A stretch of DNA of 64,000 bases from Micromussa lordhowensis (Eukaryota > Cnidaria > Anthozoa > Scleractinia > Lobophylliidae), in contig CAXHUQ010000601.1 of assembly GCA_964020085.1 (NCBI GenBank), positions 62,001 to 126,000 of the forward strand. The letters run 5' to 3'. Shown piece by piece: positions 1 through 12,699 of the stretch; within the stretch, counting starts at the first letter, position 1, and each line of letters starts with the position of its first letter. The notes beneath the pieces were generated by a model. That model was not told the DNA's origin. It saw nothing but the letters and a program-made list of their open reading frames with translations, and ran no database searches. The position numbers and the translations under genes were made by a program.

Positions 1-1314
1 ATAGTCGGCCTACTTTTTTGAGCATTTTCCCTTGGTGCCCCCTTGGAAAAATCTCAGAAAATGGCCGATTTAGGTCTCCTTGGCAAATTTGTCATAGCTC
101 GGCTCTCCGGGCACTTATAGAGGCGCAGTTTGCAGCAAAATGTTCGTCTATAATTGCACTTTAAGTGCACACTAATTAGGAGATGATGCGATTTGCGCCA
201 GGGTGTTTTTGAAGCCCGTATAGTCGGCCTACTTTTTTGAGCATTTTCCCTTGGTCCCCCCTTGGCAAAATCTCAGAAAATGGCCGATTTAGGTCTCCTT
301 AACAAATTTGTCATAGCTCGGCTCTCCGGGCACTTATGGAGGCGCAGTTTGCAGCAAAATGTTCGTCTATGATTGCACTTCAAGTGCATAGTAATTAGGA
401 GATGATGCGATTTGCGCCAGGGTGTTTTTGAAGCCCGTATAGTCGGCCTACTTTTCTGAGCATTTTCCCTTGGTCCCCCCTTGGCAAAATCTCAGAAAAT
501 GGCCGATTTAGGTCTCCTTGGCAAATTTGTCATAGCTCGGCTCTCCGGGCACTTATGGAGGCGCAGTTTGCAGGAAAATGTTCGTCTATGATTGCACTTC
601 AAGTGCATACTAATTAGAAGATGATGCGATTTGCGCCAGGGTGTTTTTAAAGCCCGTATAGTCGGCCTACTTTTTTGAGCATTTTCCCTTGGTCCCCCCT
701 TGGCAAAATCTCAGAAAATGGCCGATTTAGGTCTCCTTGGCAAATTTGTCATAGCTTGGCGCTCCGGGCACTTATGGAGGCGCAGATTGAAGCAAAATGT
801 TCGTCTATGATTGCACTTCAAGTGCATACTAATTAGGAGATGATGCGATTTGCGCCAGGGTGTTTTTGAAGCCCGTATAGTCGGCCTACTTTTTTGAGCA
901 TTTTCCCTTGGTCCCCCCTTGGCAAAATCTCAGAAAATGGCCGATTTAGGTCTCCTTGGCAAATTTGTCATAGCTCAGCTCTCCGGGCACTTATGGAGGC
1001 GCAGTTTGCAGCAAAATGTTCGTCTATGATTGCACTTCAAGTGCATACTACTTAGGAGATGATGCGATTTGCGCCAGGGTGTTTTTGAAGCCCGTATAGT
1101 CGGCCTACTTTTTTGAGCATTTTCCCTTGGTCCCCCCTTGGCAAAATCTCAGAAAATGGCCGATTTAGGTCTCCTTGGCAAATTTGTCATAGCTTGGCTC
1201 TCCGGGCACTTATGGAGGCGCAGTTTGCAGCAAAATGGTTGTCTATGATTGCACTTCAAGTGCATACTAATTAGGAGATGATGCGATTTGCGCCAGGGTT
1301 TTTTTGAAGCTTGT
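1..1314. repeat. Six-monomer higher-order unit v1-v6
   Basis: Six monomers (6 x 219 = 1314 bp) run in the order v1 to v6, and v1 begins again at 1315. The second round (1315-2409) keeps v1 to v5 and then departs, with a second v5-like monomer in place of v6. The same v1-v6-v1 order recurs at 47964-49496. The left window edge falls exactly at the monomer start I chose, so earlier members of the unit cannot be seen. Confidence 0.8.
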
Positions 1315-1533
1315 ATAGTCGGCCTACTTTTTTGAGCATTTTCCCTTGGTGTCCCCATGGAAAAATCTCAGAAAATGGCCGATTTAGGTCTCCTTGGCAA
1401 ATTTGTCATAGCTCGGCTCTCCGGGCACTTATAGAGGCGCAGTTTGCAGCAAAAAGTTCGTCTATAATTGCACTTTAAGTGCACACTAATTAGGAGATGA
1501 TGCGATTTGCGCCAGGGTGTTTTTGAAGCCCGT

Positions 1534-4379
1534 ATAGTCGGCCTACTTTTTTGAGCATTTTCCCTTGGTCCCCCCTTGGCAAAATCTCAGAAAATGGCCG
1601 ATTTAGGTCTCCTTAACAAATTTGTCATAGCTCGGCTCTCCGGGCACTTATGGAGGCGCAGTTTGCAGCAAAATGTTCGTCTATGATTGCACTTCAAGTG
1701 CATAGTAATTAGGAGATGATGCGATTTGCGCCAGGGTGTTTTTGAAGCCCGTATAGTCGGCCTACTTTTCTGAGCATTTTCCCTTGGTCCCCCCTTGGCA
1801 AAATCTCAGAAAATGGCCGATTTAGGTCTCCTTGGCAAATTTGTCATAGCTCGGCTCTCCGGGCACTTATGGAGGCGCAGTTTGCAGCAAAATGTTCGTC
1901 TATGATTGCACTTCAAGTGCATACTAATTAGGAGATGATGCGATTTGCGCCAGGGTGTTTTTAAAGCCCGTTTAGTCGGCCTACTTTTTTGAGCATTTTC
2001 CCTTGGTCCCCCCTTGGCAAAATCTCAGAAAATGGCCGATTTAGGTCTCCTTGGCAAATTTGTCATAGCTTGGCTCTCCGGGCACTTATGGAGGCGCAGA
2101 TTGAGGCAAAATGTTCGTCTATGATTGCACTTCAAGTGCATGCTAATTAGGAGATGATGCGATTTGCGCCAGGGTGTTTTTGAAGCCCGTATAGTCGGCC
2201 TACTTTTTTGAGCATTTTCCCTTGGTCCCCCCTTGGCAAAATCTCAGAAAATGGCCGATTTAGGTCTCCTTGGCAAATTTGTCATAGCTCAGCTCTCCGG
2301 GCACTTATGGAGGCGCAGTTTGCAGCAAAATGTTCGTCTATGATTGCACTTCAAGTGCATACTACTTAGGAGATGATGCGATTTGCGCCAGGGTGTTTTT
2401 GAAGCCCGTATAGTCGGCCTACTTTTTTGAGCATTTTCCCTTGGTCCCCCCTTGGCAAAATCTCAGAAAATGGCCGATTTAGGTCTCCTTGGCAAATTTG
2501 TCATAGCTCAGCTCTCCGGGCACTTATGGAGGCGCAGTTTGCAGCAAAATGTTCGTCTATGATTGCACTTCAAGTGCATACTAATTAGGAGATGATGCGA
2601 TTTGCGCCAGGATGTTTTTTAAGCCCGTATAGTCGGCCTACTTTTTTGAGCATTTTCCCTTGGTCCCCCCTTGGCAAAATCTCAGAAAATGGCCGATTTA
2701 GGTCTCCTTGGCAAATTTGTCATAGCTCGGCTCTTCGGGCACTTATGGAGGCGCAGTTTGCAGCAAAATGTTCGTCTATGATTGCACTTCAAGTGCATAC
2801 TAATTAGGAGATGATGCGATTTGCGCCAGGATGTTTTTGAAGCCCGTATAGTCGGCCTACTTTTTTGAGCATTTTCCCTTGGTCCCCCCTTGGCAAAATC
2901 TCAGAAAATGGCCGATTTAGGTCTCCTTGGCAAATTTGTCATAGCTTGGCTCTCCGGGCACTTATGGAGGCGCAGATTGCAGCAAAATGTTCGTCTATGA
3001 TTGCACTTCAAGTGCATACTAATTAGGAGATGATGCGATTTGCGCCAGGGTGTTTTTGAAGCCCGTATAGTCGGCCTACTTTTTTGAGCATTTTCCCTTG
3101 GTCCCCCCTTGGCAAAATCTCAGAAAATGGCCGATTTAGGTCTCCTTGGCAAATTTGTCATAGCTTGGCTCTCCGGGCACTTATGGAGGCGCAGATTGAG
3201 GCAAAATGTTCGTCTATGATTGCACTTCAAGTGCATACTAATTAGGAGATGATGCGATTTGCGCCAGGGTGTTTTTGAAGCCCGTATAGTCGGCCTACTT
3301 TTTTGAGCATTTTCCCTTGGTCCCCCCTTGGCAAAATCTCAGAAAATGGCCGATTTAGGTCTCCTTGGCATATTTGTCATAGCTCAGCTCTCCGGGCACT
3401 TATGGAGGCGCAGTTTGCAGCAAAATGTTCGTCTATGGTTGCACTTCAAGTGCATACTAATTAGGAGATGATGCGATTTGCGCCAGGGTGTTTTTGAAGC
3501 CCGTATAGTCGGCCTACTTTTTTGAGCATTTTCCCTTGGTCCCCCCTTGGCAAAATCTCAGAAAATGGCCGATTTAGGTCTCCTTGGCATATTTGTCATA
3601 GCTCAGCTCTCCGGGCACTTATGGAGGCGCAGTTTGCAGCAAAATGTTCGTCTATGATTGCACTTCAAGTGCATACTACTTAGGAGATGATGCGATTTGC
3701 GCCAGGATGTTTTTGAAGCTCGTATAGTCGGCCTACTTTTTTGAGCATTTTCCCTTGGTCCCCCCTTGGCAAAATCTCAGAAAATGGCCGATTTAGGTCT
3801 CCTTGGCAAATTTGTCATAGCTCGGCTCTCCGGGCACTTATGGAGGCGCAGTTTGCAGCAAAATGTTCGTCTATGATTGCACTTCAAGTGCATACTAATT
3901 AGGAGATGATGCGATTTGCGACAGGATGTTTTTGAAGCCCGTATAGTCGGCCTACTTTTTTGAGCATTTTCCCTTGGTCCCCCCTTGGCAAAATCTCAGA
4001 AAATGGCCGATTTAGGTCTCCTTGGCAAATTTGTCATAGCTCGGCTCTCCGGGCACTTATGGAGGTGGAGTTTGCAGCAAAATGTTTGTCTATGATTGAC
4101 TTCAAGTACATACTAATTAAGAGATGATGCGATTTGCGCCAGGGTGTTTTTGAAGCCCGTATAGTCGGCCTACTTTTTTGAGCATTTTCCCTTGGTCCCC
4201 CCTTGGCAAAATCTCAGAAAATGGCCGATTTAGGTCTCCTTGGCAAATTTGTCATAGCTCAGCTCTCCGGGCACTTATGGAGGCGCAGTTTGCAGCAAAA
4301 TGTTCGTCTATGATTGCACTTCAAGTGCATACTACTTAGGAGATGATGCGATTTGCGCCAGGGTGTTTTTGAAGCCCGT
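1534..4379. repeat. 13-monomer tandem duplication, copy 1 (2846 bp)
   Basis: Thirteen monomers beginning with a v2 type at 1534, followed directly by a second copy from 4380. The unit length of 2846 bp is 13 x 219 minus 1, because the monomer at 3943-4160 has lost a base in its dyad region (ATTGACTTCAAGTACAT). Private variants shared by both copies include GCATGCTAATT, GATGTTTTTTAAGCCC, GGCATATTTG, CTATGGTTGCAC and GCGACAGGATG. I found no difference between the copies at the variant positions I compared, which suggests a very recent duplication or conversion. The true breakpoints may lie anywhere within the flanking homologous monomers. Confidence 0.88.
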
Positions 4380-7225
4380 ATAGTCGGCCTACTTTTTTGA
4401 GCATTTTCCCTTGGTCCCCCCTTGGCAAAATCTCAGAAAATGGCCGATTTAGGTCTCCTTAACAAATTTGTCATAGCTCGGCTCTCCGGGCACTTATGGA
4501 GGCGCAGTTTGCAGCAAAATGTTCGTCTATGATTGCACTTCAAGTGCATAGTAATTAGGAGATGATGCGATTTGCGCCAGGGTGTTTTTGAAGCCCGTAT
4601 AGTCGGCCTACTTTTCTGAGCATTTTCCCTTGGTCCCCCCTTGGCAAAATCTCAGAAAATGGCCGATTTAGGTCTCCTTGGCAAATTTGTCATAGCTCGG
4701 CTCTCCGGGCACTTATGGAGGCGCAGTTTGCAGCAAAATGTTCGTCTATGATTGCACTTCAAGTGCATACTAATTAGGAGATGATGCGATTTGCGCCAGG
4801 GTGTTTTTAAAGCCCGTTTAGTCGGCCTACTTTTTTGAGCATTTTCCCTTGGTCCCCCCTTGGCAAAATCTCAGAAAATGGCCGATTTAGGTCTCCTTGG
4901 CAAATTTGTCATAGCTTGGCTCTCCGGGCACTTATGGAGGCGCAGATTGAGGCAAAATGTTCGTCTATGATTGCACTTCAAGTGCATGCTAATTAGGAGA
5001 TGATGCGATTTGCGCCAGGGTGTTTTTGAAGCCCGTATAGTCGGCCTACTTTTTTGAGCATTTTCCCTTGGTCCCCCCTTGGCAAAATCTCAGAAAATGG
5101 CCGATTTAGGTCTCCTTGGCAAATTTGTCATAGCTCAGCTCTCCGGGCACTTATGGAGGCGCAGTTTGCAGCAAAATGTTCGTCTATGATTGCACTTCAA
5201 GTGCATACTACTTAGGAGATGATGCGATTTGCGCCAGGGTGTTTTTGAAGCCCGTATAGTCGGCCTACTTTTTTGAGCATTTTCCCTTGGTCCCCCCTTG
5301 GCAAAATCTCAGAAAATGGCCGATTTAGGTCTCCTTGGCAAATTTGTCATAGCTCAGCTCTCCGGGCACTTATGGAGGCGCAGTTTGCAGCAAAATGTTC
5401 GTCTATGATTGCACTTCAAGTGCATACTAATTAGGAGATGATGCGATTTGCGCCAGGATGTTTTTTAAGCCCGTATAGTCGGCCTACTTTTTTGAGCATT
5501 TTCCCTTGGTCCCCCCTTGGCAAAATCTCAGAAAATGGCCGATTTAGGTCTCCTTGGCAAATTTGTCATAGCTCGGCTCTTCGGGCACTTATGGAGGCGC
5601 AGTTTGCAGCAAAATGTTCGTCTATGATTGCACTTCAAGTGCATACTAATTAGGAGATGATGCGATTTGCGCCAGGATGTTTTTGAAGCCCGTATAGTCG
5701 GCCTACTTTTTTGAGCATTTTCCCTTGGTCCCCCCTTGGCAAAATCTCAGAAAATGGCCGATTTAGGTCTCCTTGGCAAATTTGTCATAGCTTGGCTCTC
5801 CGGGCACTTATGGAGGCGCAGATTGCAGCAAAATGTTCGTCTATGATTGCACTTCAAGTGCATACTAATTAGGAGATGATGCGATTTGCGCCAGGGTGTT
5901 TTTGAAGCCCGTATAGTCGGCCTACTTTTTTGAGCATTTTCCCTTGGTCCCCCCTTGGCAAAATCTCAGAAAATGGCCGATTTAGGTCTCCTTGGCAAAT
6001 TTGTCATAGCTTGGCTCTCCGGGCACTTATGGAGGCGCAGATTGAGGCAAAATGTTCGTCTATGATTGCACTTCAAGTGCATACTAATTAGGAGATGATG
6101 CGATTTGCGCCAGGGTGTTTTTGAAGCCCGTATAGTCGGCCTACTTTTTTGAGCATTTTCCCTTGGTCCCCCCTTGGCAAAATCTCAGAAAATGGCCGAT
6201 TTAGGTCTCCTTGGCATATTTGTCATAGCTCAGCTCTCCGGGCACTTATGGAGGCGCAGTTTGCAGCAAAATGTTCGTCTATGGTTGCACTTCAAGTGCA
6301 TACTAATTAGGAGATGATGCGATTTGCGCCAGGGTGTTTTTGAAGCCCGTATAGTCGGCCTACTTTTTTGAGCATTTTCCCTTGGTCCCCCCTTGGCAAA
6401 ATCTCAGAAAATGGCCGATTTAGGTCTCCTTGGCATATTTGTCATAGCTCAGCTCTCCGGGCACTTATGGAGGCGCAGTTTGCAGCAAAATGTTCGTCTA
6501 TGATTGCACTTCAAGTGCATACTACTTAGGAGATGATGCGATTTGCGCCAGGATGTTTTTGAAGCTCGTATAGTCGGCCTACTTTTTTGAGCATTTTCCC
6601 TTGGTCCCCCCTTGGCAAAATCTCAGAAAATGGCCGATTTAGGTCTCCTTGGCAAATTTGTCATAGCTCGGCTCTCCGGGCACTTATGGAGGCGCAGTTT
6701 GCAGCAAAATGTTCGTCTATGATTGCACTTCAAGTGCATACTAATTAGGAGATGATGCGATTTGCGACAGGATGTTTTTGAAGCCCGTATAGTCGGCCTA
6801 CTTTTTTGAGCATTTTCCCTTGGTCCCCCCTTGGCAAAATCTCAGAAAATGGCCGATTTAGGTCTCCTTGGCAAATTTGTCATAGCTCGGCTCTCCGGGC
6901 ACTTATGGAGGTGGAGTTTGCAGCAAAATGTTTGTCTATGATTGACTTCAAGTACATACTAATTAAGAGATGATGCGATTTGCGCCAGGGTGTTTTTGAA
7001 GCCCGTATAGTCGGCCTACTTTTTTGAGCATTTTCCCTTGGTCCCCCCTTGGCAAAATCTCAGAAAATGGCCGATTTAGGTCTCCTTGGCAAATTTGTCA
7101 TAGCTCAGCTCTCCGGGCACTTATGGAGGCGCAGTTTGCAGCAAAATGTTCGTCTATGATTGCACTTCAAGTGCATACTACTTAGGAGATGATGCGATTT
7201 GCGCCAGGGTGTTTTTGAAGCCCGT
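4380..7225. repeat. 13-monomer tandem duplication, copy 2 (2846 bp)
   Basis: This is the second copy of the preceding 2846-bp unit, at a constant offset of 2846. Its 218-bp monomer lies at 6789-7006. The left junction joins a v5 monomer (4161-4379) directly to v2 (4380), skipping v1. That is the novel adjacency expected from in-register unequal exchange. The right side continues into a v6 monomer at 7226, matching the v6 at 1096. Confidence 0.88.
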
Positions 7226-7444
7226 ATAGTCGGCCTACTTTTTTGAGCATTTTCCCTTGGTCCCCCCTTGGCAAAATCTCAGAAAATGGCCGATTTAGGT
7301 CTCCTTGGCAAATTTGTCATAGCTTGGCTCTCCGGGCACTTATGGAGGCGCAGTTTGCACCAAAATGGTTGTCTATGATTGCACTTCAAGTGCATACTAA
7401 TTAGGAGATGATGCGATTTGCGCCAGGGTTTTTTTGAAGCTTGT

Positions 7445-8977
7445 ATAGTCGGCCTACTTTTTTGAGCATTTTCCCTTGGTGCCCCCATGGAAAAATCTCA
7501 GAAAATGGCCGATTTAGGTCTCCTTGGCAAATTTGTCATAGCTCGGCTCTCCGGGCACTTATAGAGGCGCAGTTTGCAGCAAAAAGTTCGTCTATAATTG
7601 CACTTTAAGTGCACACCAATTAGGAGATGATGCGATTTGCGCCAGGGTGTTTTTGAAGCCCGTATAGTCGGCCTACTTTTTTGAGCATTTTCCCTTGGTC
7701 CCCCCTTGGCAAAATCTCAGAAAATGGCCGATTTAGGTCTCCTTAACAAATTTGTCATAGCTCGGCTCTCCGGGCACTTATGGAGGCGCAGTTTGCAGCA
7801 AAATGTTCGTCTATGATTGCACTTCAAGTGCATAGTAATTAGGAGATGATGCGATTTGCGCCAGGGTGTTTTTGAAGCCCGTATAGTCGGCCTACTTTTC
7901 TGAGCATTTTCCCTTGGTCCCCCCTTGGCAAAATCTCAGAAAATGGCCGATTTAGGTCTCCTTGGCAAATTTGTCATAGCTCGGCTCTCCGGGCACTTAT
8001 GGAGGCGCAGTTTGCAGCAAAATGTTCGTCTATGATTGCACTTCAAGTGCATACTAATTAGGAGATGATGCGATTTGCGCCAGGGTGTTTTTAAAGCCCG
8101 TTTAGTCGGCCTACTTTTTTGAGCATTTTCCCTTGGTCCCCCCTTGGCAAAATCTCAGAAAATGGCCGATTTAGGTCTCCTTGGCAAATTTGTCATAGCT
8201 TGGCTCTCCGGGCACTTATGGAGGCGCAGATTGAGGCAAAATGTTCGTCTATGATTGCACTTCAAGTGCATGCTAATTAGGAGATGATGCGATTTGCGCC
8301 AGGGTGTTTTTGAAGCCCGTATAGTCGGCCTACTTTTTTGAGCATTTTCCCTTGGTCCCCCCTTGGCAAAATCTCAGAAAATGGCCGATTTAGGTCTCCT
8401 TGGCAAATTTGTCATAGCTCAGCTCTCCGGGCACTTATGGAGGCGCAGTTTGCAGCAAAATGTTCGTCTATGATTGCACTTCAAGTGCATACTACTTAGG
8501 AGATGATGCGATTTGCGCCAGGGTGTTTTTTAAGCCCGTATAGTCGGCCTACTTTTTTGAGCATTTTCCCTTGGTCCCCCCTTGGCAAAATCTCAGAAAA
8601 TGGCCGATTTAGGTCTCCTTGGCAAATTTGTCATAGCTCGGCTCTCCGGGCACTTATGGAGGCGCAGTTTGCAGCAAAATGTTCGTCTATGATTGCACTT
8701 CAAGTGCATACTAATTAGGAGATGATGCGATTTGCGCCAGGATGTTTTTGAAGCCCGTATAGTCGGCCTACTTTTTTGAGCATTTTCCCTTGGTCCCCCC
8801 TTGGCAAAATCTCAGAAAATGGCCGATTTAGGTCTCCTTGGCAAATTTGTCATAGCTCGGCTCTTCGGGCACTTATGGAGGCGCAGTTTGCAGCAAAATG
8901 TTCGTCTATGATTGCACTTCAAGTGCATACTAATTAGGAGATGATGCGATTTGCGCCAGGATGTTTTTGAAGCCCGT
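7445..8977. repeat. 7-monomer tandem duplication, copy 1 (1533 bp)
   Basis: Seven monomers run v1, v2, v3, v4, v5, a TTTTTTAAGCCC-flanked monomer, and one with CTCTTCGGGC. The set repeats from 8978 at an offset of exactly 1533 (7 x 219). Both copies share the private variants GGTGCCCCCATGG and GCACACCAATTAGG, the latter absent from other v1 monomers. I saw no difference inside the pair at the positions compared, apart from the first monomer's left flank (GAAGCTTGT against GAAGCCCGT). Confidence 0.86.
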
Positions 8978-10510
8978 ATAGTCGGCCTACTTTTTTGAGC
9001 ATTTTCCCTTGGTGCCCCCATGGAAAAATCTCAGAAAATGGCCGATTTAGGTCTCCTTGGCAAATTTGTCATAGCTCGGCTCTCCGGGCACTTATAGAGG
9101 CGCAGTTTGCAGCAAAAAGTTCGTCTATAATTGCACTTTAAGTGCACACCAATTAGGAGATGATGCGATTTGCGCCAGGGTGTTTTTGAAGCCCGTATAG
9201 TCGGCCTACTTTTTTGAGCATTTTCCCTTGGTCCCCCCTTGGCAAAATCTCAGAAAATGGCCGATTTAGGTCTCCTTAACAAATTTGTCATAGCTCGGCT
9301 CTCCGGGCACTTATGGAGGCGCAGTTTGCAGCAAAATGTTCGTCTATGATTGCACTTCAAGTGCATAGTAATTAGGAGATGATGCGATTTGCGCCAGGGT
9401 GTTTTTGAAGCCCGTATAGTCGGCCTACTTTTCTGAGCATTTTCCCTTGGTCCCCCCTTGGCAAAATCTCAGAAAATGGCCGATTTAGGTCTCCTTGGCA
9501 AATTTGTCATAGCTCGGCTCTCCGGGCACTTATGGAGGCGCAGTTTGCAGCAAAATGTTCGTCTATGATTGCACTTCAAGTGCATACTAATTAGGAGATG
9601 ATGCGATTTGCGCCAGGGTGTTTTTAAAGCCCGTTTAGTCGGCCTACTTTTTTGAGCATTTTCCCTTGGTCCCCCCTTGGCAAAATCTCAGAAAATGGCC
9701 GATTTAGGTCTCCTTGGCAAATTTGTCATAGCTTGGCTCTCCGGGCACTTATGGAGGCGCAGATTGAGGCAAAATGTTCGTCTATGATTGCACTTCAAGT
9801 GCATGCTAATTAGGAGATGATGCGATTTGCGCCAGGGTGTTTTTGAAGCCCGTATAGTCGGCCTACTTTTTTGAGCATTTTCCCTTGGTCCCCCCTTGGC
9901 AAAATCTCAGAAAATGGCCGATTTAGGTCTCCTTGGCAAATTTGTCATAGCTCAGCTCTCCGGGCACTTATGGAGGCGCAGTTTGCAGCAAAATGTTCGT
10001 CTATGATTGCACTTCAAGTGCATACTACTTAGGAGATGATGCGATTTGCGCCAGGGTGTTTTTTAAGCCCGTATAGTCGGCCTACTTTTTTGAGCATTTT
10101 CCCTTGGTCCCCCCTTGGCAAAATCTCAGAAAATGGCCGATTTAGGTCTCCTTGGCAAATTTGTCATAGCTCGGCTCTCCGGGCACTTATGGAGGCGCAG
10201 TTTGCAGCAAAATGTTCGTCTATGATTGCACTTCAAGTGCATACTAATTAGGAGATGATGCGATTTGCGCCAGGATGTTTTTGAAGCCCGTATAGTCGGC
10301 CTACTTTTTTGAGCATTTTCCCTTGGTCCCCCCTTGGCAAAATCTCAGAAAATGGCCGATTTAGGTCTCCTTGGCAAATTTGTCATAGCTCGGCTCTTCG
10401 GGCACTTATGGAGGCGCAGTTTGCAGCAAAATGTTCGTCTATGATTGCACTTCAAGTGCATACTAATTAGGAGATGATGCGATTTGCGCCAGGATGTTTT
10501 TGAAGCCCGT
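8978..10510. repeat. 7-monomer tandem duplication, copy 2 (1533 bp)
   Basis: Direct tandem copy of 7445-8977. It is followed at 10511 by an AGCTTGGC/GCAGATTGAGG monomer, which resembles the monomer at 3067 inside the 13-mer. After this second copy the array therefore resumes the 13-mer order, through GGCATATTTG monomers at 10730, 10949 and 11168. Confidence 0.85.
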
Positions 10511-12699
10511 ATAGTCGGCCTACTTTTTTGAGCATTTTCCCTTGGTCCCCCCTTGGCAAAATCTCAGAAAATGGCCGATTTAGGTCTCCTTGGCAAATTT
10601 GTCATAGCTTGGCTCTCCGGGCACTTATGGAGGCGCAGATTGAGGCAAAATGTTCGTCTATGATTGCACTTCAAGTGCATACTAATTAGGAGATGATGCG
10701 ATTTGCGCCAGGGTGTTTTTGAAGCCCGTATAGTCGGCCTACTTTTTTGAGCATTTTCCCTTGGTCCCCCCTTGGCAAAATCTCAGAAAATGGCCGATTT
10801 AGGTCTCCTTGGCATATTTGTCATAGCTCAGCTCTCCGGGCACTTATGGAGGCGCAGTTTGCAGCAAAATGTTCGTCTATGATTGCACTTCAAGTGCATA
10901 CTAATTAGGAGATGATGCGATTTGCGCCAGGGTGTTTTTGAAGCCCGTATAGTCGGCCTACTTTTTTGAGCATTTTCCCTTGGTCCCCCCTTGGCAAAAT
11001 CTCAGAAAATGGCCGATTTAGGTCTCCTTGGCATATTTGTCATAGCTCAGCTCTCCGGGCACTTATGGAAACGCAGTTTGCAGCAAAATGTTCGTCTGTG
11101 ATTGCACTTCAAGTGCATACTAATTAGGAGATGATGCGATTTGCGCCAGGGTGTTTTTGAAGCCCGTATAGTCGGCCTACTTTTTTGAGCATTTTCCCTT
11201 GGTCCCCCCTTGGCAAAATCTCAGAAAATGGCCGATTTAGGTCTCCTTGGCATATTTGTCATAGCTCAGCTCTCCGGGCACTTATGGAGGCGCAGTTTGC
11301 AGCAAAATGTTCGTCTATGATTGCACTTCAAGTGCATACTACTTAGGAGATGATGCGATTTGCGCCAGGATGTTTTTGAAGCTCGTATAGTCGGCCTACT
11401 TTTTTGAGCATTTTCCCTTGGTCCCCCCTTGGCAAAATCTCAGAAAATGGCCGATTTAGGTCTCCTTGGCAAATTTGTCATAGCTCGGCTCTCCGGGCAC
11501 TTATGGAGGCGCAGTTTGCAGCAAAATGTTCGTCTATGATTGCACTTCAAGTGCATACTAATTAGGAGATGATGCGATTTGCGCCAGGATGTTTTTGAAG
11601 CCCGTATAGTCGGCCTACTTTTTTGAGCATTTTCCCTTGGTCCCCCCTTGGCAAAATCTCAGAAAATGGCCGATTTAGGTCTCCTTGGCAAATTTGTCAT
11701 AGCTCGGCTCTCCGGGCACTTATGGAGGTGGAGTTTGCAGCAAAATGTTTGTCTATGATTGACTTCAAGTACATACTAATTAAGAGATGATGCGATTTGC
11801 GCCAGGGTGTTTTTGAAGCCCGTATAGTCGGCCTACTTTTTTGAGCATTTTCCCTTGGTCCCCCCTTGGCAAAATCTCAGAAAATGGCCGATTTAGGTCT
11901 CCTTGGCAAATTTGTCATAGCTCGGCTCTCCGGGCACTTATGGAGGCACAGTTTGCAGCAAAATGTTCGTCTATGAGTGCACTTCAAGTGCATACTAATT
12001 AGGAGATGATGCGATTTGCGCCAGCGTGTTTTTGAAGCCCGTATAGTCGGCCTACTTTTTTGAGCATTTTCCCTTGGTTCCCCTTTGGCAAAATCTCAGA
12101 AAATGGCCGATTTAGGTCTCCTTGGCAAATTTGTCATAGCTCGGCTCTCCGGGCACTTATGGAGGCGCAGTTTGCAGCAAAATGTTCGTCTATGATTGCA
12201 CTTCAAGTGCATACTAATTAGGAGATGATGCGATTTGCGCCAGGGTGTTTTTGAAGCCCGTATAGTCGGCCTACTTTTTTGAGCATTTTCCCTTGGTCCC
12301 CCCTTGGCAAAATCTCAGAAAATGGCCGATTTAGGTCTCCTTGGCAAATTTGTCATAGCTCGGCTCTCCGGGCACTTATGGAGGCGCAGTTTGCAGCAAA
12401 ATGTTCGTCTATGATTGCACTTCAAGTGCATACTAATTAGGAGATGATGCGATTTGCGCCAGGGTGTTTTAGAAGCCCGTATAGTCGGCCTACTTTTTTG
12501 AGCATTTTCCCTTGGTCCCCCCTTGGCAAAATCTCAGAAAATGGCCGATTTAGGTCTCCTTGGCAAATTTGTCATAGCTCGGCTCTCCGGGCACTTATGG
12601 AGGCGCAGTTTGCAGCAAAATGTTCGTCTATGATTGCACTTCAAGTGCATACTAATTAGGAGATGATGCGATTTGCGCCAGGATGTTTTTGAAGCCCGT
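10511..12699. repeat. Tail of block A, ten monomers
   Basis: Starts with 13-mer-like monomers: three in a row carry GGCATATTTG with AGCTCAGCTC, the middle one also having GGAAACGCAG and GTCTGTGATT. It then reaches the 218-bp GAGGTGGAG monomer (11606-11823) and a GAGGCACAG/GAGTGCAC/CCAGCGTG monomer (11824). Three more monomers precede a second GAGGTGGAG monomer at 12700. The two GAGGTGGAG-GAGGCACAG pairs are 1094 bp apart (five monomers minus one base), a further local duplication. Confidence 0.75.

Larger units (their letters stand above)
1..12699. repeat. Array block A
   Basis: This block is defined by a recurring ordered set of monomer types. v1 has GGTGCCCCC, CTTATAGAGG and CTATAATTGCACTTTAAG. 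v2 has CCTTAACAAATTTG and GCATAGTAATT. v3 has CTTTTCTGAGC. v4 has TTTTTAAAGCCCG at its left junction, AGCTTGGC, and GCAGATTGA in place of GCAGTTTGC. v5 has AGCTCAGCTC and ACTACTTAGG. v6 has AAAATGGTTG and ends in GAAGCTTGTATAG. Types v1 to v5 occur in this order from 1, 1315, 7445 and 8978. The block passes into block B at the GAGGTGGAG monomer that starts at 12700; an earlier copy of that monomer lies at 11606-11823. No unique DNA interrupts the block. Confidence 0.85.

Noticed and set aside
2592..2807. Recurring 71-codon plus-strand open frames beginning MMRFAPGCF (2592, 5438, 8503, 10036, 12444, 28431, 46394 and others)
   Set aside because: They are the same satellite monomer read in one frame, opened when a variant removes the TGA in GTTTTTGAAG. 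They end at the TAG of the next CTAATTAGG. There is no codon bias, no conserved start context and no domain.
7279..7488. Minus-strand open frames of 69-71 codons (1149, 7279, 8812, 20197, 31806, 49112 and others)
   Set aside because: These are the reverse reading of the same monomer, opened by variants or single-base indels in v1-like or 220-bp monomers. They overlap the plus-strand frames and show no protein features.
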